Source of the DNA: JABDGM01 sp046349975
GTDB lineage: Bacteria; Planctomycetota; Planctomycetia; Pirellulales; Lacipirellulaceae
Direction: 5' to 3'
NCBI GenBank assembly: GCA_046349975.1
Contig: JAXMBH010000006.1
Span: 219,954 to 283,953 of the forward strand
Length of the DNA: 64,000 nucleotides
In this document: in pieces, positions 17,857 to 25,636 of the stretch
Layout: each line of letters starts with the position of its first letter
Position numbering within the stretch: the first letter of the stretch is position 1
Translations under genes and position numbers: made by a program
Notes under the pieces: model-generated
Databases searched by the model: none
Told to the model about the DNA's origin: nothing
The model's input: only the letters and a program-made list of their open reading frames with translations

Positions 17857-18933
17857 ATGAATCCTTTTCATCGATCTGCGGAAGTGCGGCGGAGGGCGTT
17901 TACGCTTGTCGAATTGCTGGTGGTGATTGCGATCATCGGCATATTGGTCGCGCTCTTGTTGCCGGCGATTCAGGCCGCGCGTGAGGCCGCGCGGCGCAGC
18001 TCGTGCAGCAACAATTTGAAGAACATCGGGCTCGCGGCGCTCAATCATCATGACATCATGAAGCATTTTCCCGTGAGCAACGGGGCCGCGTACGCCGGCG
18101 AAGCCAGCGTGCCACAATCGGGCGTCGGCTGGATTCTCAACACGCTGCCGCAGCTGGAAGAGCAAAGTCTGTACGATCAATTCAAGGCCGGAGGGGCGTT
18201 TGACTATTCGTACGTCAAGCAGGCGCTCGGCAAATCGATGCCGAACGTTGGGATTCTCTCGACGAAAAATGGAATCTCCTGCCAGGCGCTGATGCAAACC
18301 CAGCTCAACGTGCTCAAGTGCCCGTCGGACCCCTCGACGAACAAAGTGCGCGATGATCAATCGGAGTGGGAGAAGGTGCTCGTGTTCGTCACCAACTACA
18401 AGGGCGTGGCCGATGACACTTACCTGGGCGAAGGATTTCCTGGCAATGGCAAGGGCTTCGGCAACGATGGGCCCGGGATTCAGTACATCAGCGGTCCGTA
18501 CACGGAGCCGCCGCCGTCGTATTATTCAAATGGTCCCCACGACTGCCACAACAATCTGCGCTGCCGCGGCATTTTCTTCCGTCAGTCGTTTCAGCGGCCG
18601 GTGAAGATCGGCTCCGTGACCGACGGCACCAGCCACACGTTTATGATCGGCGAGAACTTGCCCGATTATGACAACCACTCCACCGCTTATTACGGTAATG
18701 GGGACTGGTGTAGCTGCAATATTCCGCTCAACAATTTGCTCACGGTCGACCCGTCGACATTGAATTTGATGTTTTGGGCCGAGCAACAGGGCTTCCGCAG
18801 TCGGCACCCGGGCGGCGGGCAGTTCTGCCTGGTCGACGGTTCGGTGCGGTTCATTGCCGAAAACATCGACAATCAAACCTACCGCGTCGCGTGCTCGCGC
18901 AACGGCGGCGAGCCGCTGTCACTGGATCAATAG
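17857..18933 (+). CDS. DUF1559 pseudopilin-like protein
   Basis: 358 aa. The N-terminus is a type IV prepilin signal: RRRAFTLVELLVVIAIIGIL, with F at the first mature position and E five residues in, followed by the hydrophobic alpha-1 helix. The rest is the DUF1559 domain typical of planctomycetes: AREAARRSSCSNNLKNIGLA near the N-terminus, and near the C-terminus the H-x9-DG motif (HPGGGQFCLVDGSVRF). AAGGAGCAGGG precedes the ATG. These proteins should be processed by a prepilin peptidase and be assembled or anchored at the cytoplasmic membrane; their function is not established. Placement after PEP-CTERM genes fits a recurrent cassette. Confidence 0.93.
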   Translation: MNPFHRSAEVRRRAFTLVELLVVIAIIGILVALLLPAIQAAREAARRSSCSNNLKNIGLAALNHHDIMKHFPVSNGAAYAGEASVPQSGVGWILNTLPQLEEQSLYDQFKAGGAFDYSYVKQALGKSMPNVGILSTKNGISCQALMQTQLNVLKCPSDPSTNKVRDDQSEWEKVLVFVTNYKGVADDTYLGEGFPGNGKGFGNDGPGIQYISGPYTEPPPSYYSNGPHDCHNNLRCRGIFFRQSFQRPVKIGSVTDGTSHTFMIGENLPDYDNHSTAYYGNGDWCSCNIPLNNLLTVDPSTLNLMFWAEQQGFRSRHPGGGQFCLVDGSVRFIAENIDNQTYRVACSRNGGEPLSLDQ

Positions 18934-18955
18934 CCGCAAGCGGCAGGAGCAGGCG

Positions 18956-19573
18956 ATGCGAGCACCGTGTTGTGGATTGAGAAGGGCGGCAATCGCGCGA
19001 TGGTTGCCGACCATTACCCTCGTCGCATTAGCTGGCGGCTGCCGTGAACAGCCGACGACTGTGACTGGCGACATTACGCTGGATGGCCACGCCCTGACCG
19101 TGGCCAGCGACGCGCGAGGTACGGTTGTGTTCCAACCGCACGGCGGCCGCGGTGTCGTAGCGACCGGACTGCTCGATCCGGCCGGGCACTACAAGCTTTC
19201 AGCAGGGTCTTCGGGTGAAGTGCCGGCTGGGAAATACTATGTGACGGTATCGGTGGCCAAGTTGCTGCCGGCGACGGAAGGCCAGGAGCAAGGCGCGGAA
19301 TTGATCACGCCGAAGCGGTACACATCGGCCCAAGAATCGGGTCTGGAAGCGGAGGTGAAGCCGGGCGAAAACGCACTGCATTTCAACCTGGAATCGCAGC
19401 CGGCGGCGGCATCTGCGCCCGAAAAACCGGCTGCCGCGGCGCCGGTGGCGGTACCTGCTGATATCGACCAGAAGGCCGATGCGACAAGCAGTGAGAAGCC
19501 CCCTGCAGCAGCCGTTAGCCCACAAGCAACGCCAGGGGCTGCGACAAACGACACCGGCGCAACGAAGCAATAG
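18956..19573 (+). CDS. Small lipoprotein with transthyretin/carboxypeptidase-regulatory-like fold
   Basis: 205 aa from the ATG at 18956 (AGGAG with good spacing). A signal peptide ends in the lipobox LAGGC (C29). Residues about 35-145 have the short beta-strand pattern of carboxypeptidase-regulatory-like domains (TVTGDITLDGHALT, then GHYKLSAG and VPAGKYYVTV). The C-terminal 60 residues are Ala/Pro/Thr-rich and probably disordered. It lies 22 bp after the DUF1559 gene, in the position where planctomycetes usually encode such small lipoproteins. Function unknown. Confidence 0.82.
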   Translation: MRAPCCGLRRAAIARWLPTITLVALAGGCREQPTTVTGDITLDGHALTVASDARGTVVFQPHGGRGVVATGLLDPAGHYKLSAGSSGEVPAGKYYVTVSVAKLLPATEGQEQGAELITPKRYTSAQESGLEAEVKPGENALHFNLESQPAAASAPEKPAAAAPVAVPADIDQKADATSSEKPPAAAVSPQATPGAATNDTGATKQ

Positions 19574-19587
19574 AGTGCGGCTTAAGG

Positions 19588-20058
19588 ATGCGGATCGAGA
19601 TGAGCGAGTCGAGCTTCCAGCGCCCCATGCATTGGGCACGCCTGCTTCGCACAGTCAGTCGGGTTGGCTTCGCGATCGTTTTGTGTGCTGAGCTGACTGG
19701 CTGCGGCAACGGGTTAGGGCAAGTCGGCGGACAGGTAACGCTCGATGGCGTGCCGGTGAAAGGCGGGAAGGAAGGCGCCCGCGTGACAGTGCAGTTTCAG
19801 CCGGCCGACGGCGTGGGGGCCAACGGCATCGGCTTGGCCGACGAAAACGGCAAGTACACGATCGGTACGGGCTCGCAGTTCGGCGTGCGGCCGGGCGAAT
19901 ATTACGTATCTTGTACGGTGAATTCGCTCGATGCCAATGGGCCGAAGGCAGATCCGAAGTTCGCGAGCACGAAAACGTCGGGCCTGAAGTTCACGGTCGG
20001 ACCGGGCAGGAACGAATTCAATATTCCGCTCACCAGTCCGCCGAAGAAGGCGAAATGA
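19588..20058 (+). CDS. Small lipoprotein, carboxypeptidase-regulatory-like
   Basis: 156 aa (or 152 if translation starts at the ATG at 19600). The lipobox is LTGC (C39). The mature part shows the same pattern as the preceding lipoprotein: VGGQVTLDGVPVKGG, VTVQFQPADG, DENGKYTIGTG, RPGEYYVSCTV. It looks like a diverged tandem paralogue of that gene, 14 bp away. Such domains occur in surface lipoproteins of planctomycetes; no specific function can be assigned. Confidence 0.83.
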   Translation: MRIEMSESSFQRPMHWARLLRTVSRVGFAIVLCAELTGCGNGLGQVGGQVTLDGVPVKGGKEGARVTVQFQPADGVGANGIGLADENGKYTIGTGSQFGVRPGEYYVSCTVNSLDANGPKADPKFASTKTSGLKFTVGPGRNEFNIPLTSPPKKAK

Positions 20059-20184
20059 CGCTCGTCGAGCGGCAATTTCAGGCTCAGGTACAATAACAAC
20101 AGTGGGCTGACGTTTACCGTCGCTGGAATCTTGCGACAGCGGCGACGACTCAATTCGTCCGTTTGCGATTTAAGAAGAATTCTG

Positions 20185-21672
20185 ATGTACGCTCGGACGA
20201 TTCTCAATCTGGCCGCGGCAACGCTTGTCGCGTTATTCCTCGCGTTGTCCGCGCGCGGTCAGTCGTTGCCGGTGCCGAAGACGAATCCGTTTCCCGTCTA
20301 CATGCACTACATGCCTTGGTTTCAGACGCCGACGAGCCAAGGCGGCACAGGCGGATCGCAGTGGGGCTGGCACTGGAAGATGAACACCCAGAACCCCAAC
20401 GTGGTCGATGCCAGCGGCAAACGGCAGATTGCTTCCTACTACTATCCGAAGATCGGCCCGTATGATTCGAGCGACCCGAACGTCATTGAATATCATTCGC
20501 TGTTGATGAAGTACTCTGGCATCGACGGCGTGCTCATCGATTGGTATGGCGTGCAGGGCTCGAATGGCGATATCAATTCGCTGCTGGCTGCCTCCAACGC
20601 CTTCGTGAATAGATCGAATATGTACGGCCTTGGCTTCGGCGTCGTGCTCGAAGACCGTTTCGCCCGCAACCTAGCCGACGAGCAGGCGAACATGCGGTAC
20701 CTGCGCGATAATTACTTTAATAAGTCGAACTCCATTAAATACGGTGCATCACAGAATCCGCTGATGCTCAATTTTGGGCCCATTACATTTCAAACACCTG
20801 CCGATTGGGCGCAGATCCTACCTGCAACCGGCGCGGACCCGGAGTTCCTTACGCTGCTCTACCAAAGCAGTGAGGCCGGCGCGAATGCCGATGGCGAGTA
20901 TGCCTGGCCATATCAGGACGCCAATACCTCGAACCACCTCAATAAGCTGCGGTCGTTTTACCAAACGCGTGCGCCTTCGCTAAAAACGGTTGGCGGCGTC
21001 GCGTACCCTGGATTCCACGACTTCTATCAACCGGGCGGCGCGGGCAGCACGTTGTTTTACATTCCAGAGAACAACGGGCAAACGCTTACCGAGGTGCTGA
21101 ATCTCAACACGCTCTTCCAGCCGAACCTCGACATGCTGCAGCTCGCTACGTTCAATGACTATGGCGAAGGCACGATGTTCGAGCCTACCGTGGAAACCGG
21201 GTTCAACTACCTGCATCAGATTCAGCTCTACACGGGGGTTAGCTACGGGACCGATGAACTGGAGCTAATTTACGAGCTCTATCTGGCCCGGAAGAAGTAC
21301 GCTGCCGATGCAGGTCGGCAGTCGCAACTCGATCAGGTCGTCTCTTATTTGGCCATACTGCAAGTCGACGATGCCCGCTCACTGCTTTCCCAGGTCAGCC
21401 CGGCCGGCGACTTCAACGCGGACGGCAGCGTGACCGTTGCTGATTACAACATGTGGCGGGCGGCATTCGGCAAATCCACGATCATCTATGGCAGCGGCGC
21501 GGATGGGAATTTCGACGGCGTGATCGATGCTCGCGATTACCTCGTGTGGCGCGATGCAATGGCCGCTGCCGGCAACGGCGCGCTCGCGGATGCGATGGCG
21601 CCCGAGGCAGGCGTGGGCTCGCTCATTACCGTGGCTGTTGGCGCAATGAGTTGGTTCCGGGCACGGCGATGA
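20185..21672 (+). CDS. GH99-like (GH71/GH99 superfamily) secreted enzyme with dockerin tail
   Basis: 495 aa from the ATG at 20185 (AAGAAG upstream), giving a signal peptide ending near SARGQ. The catalytic domain (about 30-390) has MHYMPWFQTP, GIDGVLIDWYG and NDYGEGTMFEPT; the last corresponds to the W-N-E-x-GEG-x-x-x-EP segment that carries catalytic Glu in GH99 endo-alpha-mannosidases and relatives. Residues about 407-462 are two dockerin-type loops (GDFNADGSVTVADYNMWRAA, then DGNFDGVIDARDYLVWRDA). The C-terminus (APEAG, hydrophobic stretch, FRARR) resembles a degenerate PEP-CTERM tail. It is probably displayed on the cell surface to cut an alpha-linked polysaccharide. The exact substrate cannot be told. 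Confidence 0.82.
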   Translation: MYARTILNLAAATLVALFLALSARGQSLPVPKTNPFPVYMHYMPWFQTPTSQGGTGGSQWGWHWKMNTQNPNVVDASGKRQIASYYYPKIGPYDSSDPNVIEYHSLLMKYSGIDGVLIDWYGVQGSNGDINSLLAASNAFVNRSNMYGLGFGVVLEDRFARNLADEQANMRYLRDNYFNKSNSIKYGASQNPLMLNFGPITFQTPADWAQILPATGADPEFLTLLYQSSEAGANADGEYAWPYQDANTSNHLNKLRSFYQTRAPSLKTVGGVAYPGFHDFYQPGGAGSTLFYIPENNGQTLTEVLNLNTLFQPNLDMLQLATFNDYGEGTMFEPTVETGFNYLHQIQLYTGVSYGTDELELIYELYLARKKYAADAGRQSQLDQVVSYLAILQVDDARSLLSQVSPAGDFNADGSVTVADYNMWRAAFGKSTIIYGSGADGNFDGVIDARDYLVWRDAMAAAGNGALADAMAPEAGVGSLITVAVGAMSWFRARR

Positions 21673-21829
21673 CCGGCCCTGTTCGCGGCGACTGAATTCT
21701 CAGCATCGCGGTGTGGCTTGGGTTTTGCCACGCGGCGGGCTGGCATCGCACCGAGCTGCAAACTAGGCTAGGCGCAATCGTGAACTGCGCAGACCATCCG
21801 CTTGCGCACGTCGTCTGGCAGCCAGCCGC

Positions 21830-23155
21830 ATGAATCGACCTAGCGCCGAATTTTCCGAAATCCGCGGCCGATCGTCGAACGGTTTGATTGCCCGGCTGTC
21901 GGCCATGATGTTCCTGCAGTACGCGCCGCACGGTATGTGGGGCGTGACGGTCGGCACGTACATCACCGCCAACACCGCGGGATCAGGAACCGGCGTGTTT
22001 TCTCCAGGATTTCTGGGCTACAGCACGACAGCCGGCGCCATTGGCTGGCTGCTCTCCCCGGTGCTGTTCGGCTTTCTGAGCGATCGTTATTTTGCCGCGC
22101 AACATCTCGTTGCCCTTGCTCACATTGGCTGCGCGCTGGCTGCCTGGACGATGGCTGGCACCGATTCGCAGCTCAGCTTTTACTTATTGTTGCTGATGTA
22201 CTATCAATGCTTCGGACCGGCGGCAGCGCTCACCAACAAAATCGCGCTGCGAAACCTTGCCGATAGCGGCCGCGAGTATCCGATTGTGCGGTTATTCGGC
22301 AGTGTGGGTTGGATCGCTTCGGGCCTGGTCGTCGGCCTGGCGTGGCCGATGATCACGGGCCAGTCGATAGAAGCCACGCGAACGCCGCTCGTGATTGGCG
22401 CATGCGGGAATGTTTTGATGGCGATTGTCGCCGTCACGTTGCCGCACACGCCCCCTGAGCGCGCTGGCGGCGCGTTCTTTCTGAGCGCGCTTCGTGATGG
22501 CCGCGAGCTGGTGCGCAACCGGCCGCTCATGCTGTTTCTAGTCGTCTCGCTGCTCGCCTGCGTGCCGAGCATGGCCTACAACAACTACGGCAATGTGTTT
22601 CTGAACAACCGCGAGTATCCGCGGCCCGCCGCCATCATGACGCTGGGGCAGGTCTCCGACGTACTCGTGCTGTTCTCTCTGCCGTGGCTCATCACGCGGT
22701 GCGGGCTGCCCCGTTTGTTCATGGCCGGCATCGGCGCCTGGGGCACTCGCTATTTCTGCCTCGCCGTGGGAAGCTATTTCGATGTTTCGTGGCCGGTGTA
22801 CGTTGCCATTGTAATCCACGGGTTATGCTACGTGCTGGTGTACGTGGTGGGCGTGATGTACGTCGACCGCCTGGCAGGCGAAACACATCGTGGTGCGGCC
22901 CAGGGCATTTACGCGCTCGCGACCACCGGGCTCGGCCACCTGGTGGGAGGTTTGATCGTGGGATACAGCGAGGCCACGTTTTTGACGCCGCTGGGTGTGC
23001 TGCCGCACCCATACAATTGGATGCCGTTTTGGCTCGTGCCGGCGCTGGTGAGTTGCTTGGCGCTGGTGGTGTTCCAATTTACGTTCCGGCCGGCGCGTGC
23101 TGAGGCTTTGCAGCATTCAGTTGCTGTGACCGGCGATACGACCGAGATTGAGTGA
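21830..23155 (+). CDS. MFS permease, nucleoside:H+ symporter family
   Basis: 441 aa with about 12 transmembrane helices. The N-terminal half (LSAMMFLQYAPHGMWGVTVG, then AGAIGWLLSPVLFGFLSDRY) and the loop REYPIVRLFGSVGWI are typical of the NupG/XapB-like nucleoside:H+ symporter family, which in planctomycetes is common beside sugar-degradation genes. It is likely to import a small solute, nucleoside or saccharide, by proton symport. It lies 157 bp after the GH99-like gene on the same strand and ends convergently with the alpha/beta hydrolase gene. Confidence 0.85.
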   Translation: MNRPSAEFSEIRGRSSNGLIARLSAMMFLQYAPHGMWGVTVGTYITANTAGSGTGVFSPGFLGYSTTAGAIGWLLSPVLFGFLSDRYFAAQHLVALAHIGCALAAWTMAGTDSQLSFYLLLLMYYQCFGPAAALTNKIALRNLADSGREYPIVRLFGSVGWIASGLVVGLAWPMITGQSIEATRTPLVIGACGNVLMAIVAVTLPHTPPERAGGAFFLSALRDGRELVRNRPLMLFLVVSLLACVPSMAYNNYGNVFLNNREYPRPAAIMTLGQVSDVLVLFSLPWLITRCGLPRLFMAGIGAWGTRYFCLAVGSYFDVSWPVYVAIVIHGLCYVLVYVVGVMYVDRLAGETHRGAAQGIYALATTGLGHLVGGLIVGYSEATFLTPLGVLPHPYNWMPFWLVPALVSCLALVVFQFTFRPARAEALQHSVAVTGDTTEIE

Positions 23156-23226
23156 ATATCGCGCTCGCCGGTGCTGCTTTCCCGTGATAATCGGTTTCGC
23201 AATCGTACCAAGCCGAGTGTTTTCGA

Positions 23227-25419
23227 TCACTTCAGCAACCATTCGGCCGCGGCGAACGGCGCATCGGCACTGCTGCGATTCAGCGTGACGTGCTTGAGAG
23301 AGCCGCTGGCATCGTCACCGGCGAGGGTTGGCAATGAAGCTTCACCGCTAAGCCACAGCCGTTGCGGCTCGCCGAGCGCGATCAATCCTGGCAGGTCCAA
23401 ATACTTGGCGCCGCCGGGCAAGAACTGTGGGTCGCGGTAAGCGAGCAGTTTGCCGAAGCGGAAGCCGCCGGTGTCGGCGGCCGTTGCGTCGATTGCGTCA
23501 CCGGCCACGGCCCGTGCGGCGAGCACAAGTGGGCCCGCTGCGCCGAAACCAGCCACAGCCACAGCTGACGGGTTAGGATGTGATTCCACGTGCGCCGTGC
23601 GGAGAAACTTTACGATCGTGAGCACATCGTGCGTTCGCTGAGCGAAGAGCGAATCGTTGTAGGCGAACGTGTAGGCAGCGCTCTCGCGCGGATTGGCGAC
23701 CGTTCGCGTTTGCTTTAGCGGTTGGCCATCCTTCAGGAACTCGCCCTGAAACAGGAGATCGGCACCGACGACGGTAGCCCCGCCCTGCAGCAGTTGCCGA
23801 ATGGCCGGCTGAAGTTCCCCATTCTTGCGCAAGAGCGACGCCTTGCCGTCATCGCCCAGCCACACCACTGCCCGCCCATTCCACTGCTTGGGATAGAGCC
23901 AAACCACCGGCAAGGCTTCACCATACGTGTTATTTCGCAGCAGCCCGGTGATTTCGAAATATTCGTCGTGCTCCATCTTGTCGGCTGGCTGCCAAGCCAC
24001 TTCGCCCGCCGTTTCATACGTTCGCCCCAGCATGGTTGCCACTGCTTGGCCGACAATTTGGTGGAACTTCGCGGGCGATTTTGCCGCCTCTCTTAGTTGG
24101 TTGTCGGCGTCGTCCGTGAACCATTTCAGCAGCGATCGCTCGAACTCCGGATCGCCTGCCTTGGGCGCCGGATGATCGGCGTCCCACACGGTTAGGTCTT
24201 CGCGAGTCAACGGCTCGTAGTCTCGCTCGATCACGGGTTCCTTCGCGCCAAGTTGGAAGTGGCTGTTGAGCCACGTAAAAAAGGCCGACCGGCTCACAGC
24301 ATTGTAGTTGTGCGGAAACTGCTCGCCGCGCGAGAGCATGACTTCGTGTGGCGCGCCGAGCATTGCGTACAGCTGCTGCAGTTCCGGAAAGCCCTTCGTC
24401 GACATCTCCTTTGTCCAATCGTTGGCACAAGTCAGGCCTTGCGGCCCCGGGGCAAACAGGCCGGCGAATTCCACGTTGCCCGTGTGCACGCGCAACAACG
24501 AGGCGTTCTCACACGTGCAGCCGCCCTGCATTGCCGTGCTGACCATGACGGCCGGAAACGACAGCTTTACGCGGGGGTCGATGGCCGCGAGGATCATCGT
24601 TTGCGTGCCGCCGCCGCTGGCGCCAGTCATCGCGATACGCTCTGGATCGACTTCCGGCAAACTCAACAGGAAGTCGAGCGAGCGCACGGAGTTCCAAGTT
24701 TGCAGGCCCATCACGCTCTGCAAATGGGCTTCGGCCTGTGGGCTGAAGAGCCCCCAATTTTCAGTGGTGTTCATCTCGGGCCGCTGTTTCGCGAAGCCAT
24801 GCACCAGTTCGTGCGAGAGTTGCTGGGCGTCGGAATTGCCGAGCATGTCCCACTGCCACACAACGCAACCCATTCGTGCGAGCTGGACGCACATCGATTG
24901 GAAACGGCTGCGGCCGCCCTGCTCGAAGCGTTCCTGCCCCGTGGCGATTTCCTTGCGAAGATTGTCCTCTGTTTCGAGTGACAGTCGGGCGTCTTTCCAA
25001 TGACCGTGTGAGAATAATACGCCCGGCACTTTGCCCTGGGTATTCTTCGGGCGGTACAAGTTGCCCGTCACGAAGAAGCCGGGCACGCTTTCGAAAAACA
25101 CTTTCTCGATCGTGTACTCCGGGCGGTCGATTTTGCCATGGAGGACGGCTTTCAACGGCGTTTTCGTCGGTAGCGGCCAGAGTCCCTGCGATACCAAGAT
25201 CCGCCGGCGCACCTCGGCCGCCCGCTTCTCCCACTCATCCCGAGACTTCGGCGGCACAAACGGGAAAAAGCCGTTGAGATCTTTGGGCGGTTCGAGGCGA
25301 ATATCCGGTGGAAGTTCACCGGCGGGCAGCACGCGCGGCTTATCTACCGCGGCTTGTGCCGAGAGCACCAGTGACAGGGCGAAGGAGAATGCGAGCAAAC
25401 GAACGTTGTAATTTGACAT
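23227..25419 (-). CDS. Secreted tandem alpha/beta hydrolase (acetyl-xylan-esterase-like)
   Basis: 730 aa with a signal peptide (residues 1 to about 23, LLAFSFALSLVLSAQA). The first half is a large alpha/beta hydrolase of the acetyl xylan esterase / prolyl-oligopeptidase type: VPGVLFSHGHWKDAR forms the oxyanion region, the nucleophile elbow is TGASGGGTQ (S268), and the loop FPHNYN may bring the catalytic His. A second alpha/beta hydrolase-like half (about 475-725) has VAVAGFGAAGPL where the nucleophile elbow should be, with Gly or Ala instead of Ser, so it is probably non-catalytic. Likely an esterase acting on decorated polysaccharide. It lies 217 bp downstream of the GH127 gene on the same strand. 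Confidence 0.82.
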   Translation of the reverse strand: MSNYNVRLLAFSFALSLVLSAQAAVDKPRVLPAGELPPDIRLEPPKDLNGFFPFVPPKSRDEWEKRAAEVRRRILVSQGLWPLPTKTPLKAVLHGKIDRPEYTIEKVFFESVPGFFVTGNLYRPKNTQGKVPGVLFSHGHWKDARLSLETEDNLRKEIATGQERFEQGGRSRFQSMCVQLARMGCVVWQWDMLGNSDAQQLSHELVHGFAKQRPEMNTTENWGLFSPQAEAHLQSVMGLQTWNSVRSLDFLLSLPEVDPERIAMTGASGGGTQTMILAAIDPRVKLSFPAVMVSTAMQGGCTCENASLLRVHTGNVEFAGLFAPGPQGLTCANDWTKEMSTKGFPELQQLYAMLGAPHEVMLSRGEQFPHNYNAVSRSAFFTWLNSHFQLGAKEPVIERDYEPLTREDLTVWDADHPAPKAGDPEFERSLLKWFTDDADNQLREAAKSPAKFHQIVGQAVATMLGRTYETAGEVAWQPADKMEHDEYFEITGLLRNNTYGEALPVVWLYPKQWNGRAVVWLGDDGKASLLRKNGELQPAIRQLLQGGATVVGADLLFQGEFLKDGQPLKQTRTVANPRESAAYTFAYNDSLFAQRTHDVLTIVKFLRTAHVESHPNPSAVAVAGFGAAGPLVLAARAVAGDAIDATAADTGGFRFGKLLAYRDPQFLPGGAKYLDLPGLIALGEPQRLWLSGEASLPTLAGDDASGSLKHVTLNRSSADAPFAAAEWLLK

Positions 25420-25636
25420 CGCTCAAACTCGTATGGACCGAACGTGTGACCTGCATCGATCAGAGGCCATGTGACATTAGCCATTGCCGTCAGCTGCGAG
25501 AGGCTGCGGTCTTAGGATTGCTTGGGGATGTGGCAGCGTCAAGTTGGAAACATCGAACACGAAGCGGCCCATGTATGAGTAATTCGGAGCGCGAGTTGGG
25601 GACATTCCTGAGGCAGGCGATTACTGGGCGAGCGCC

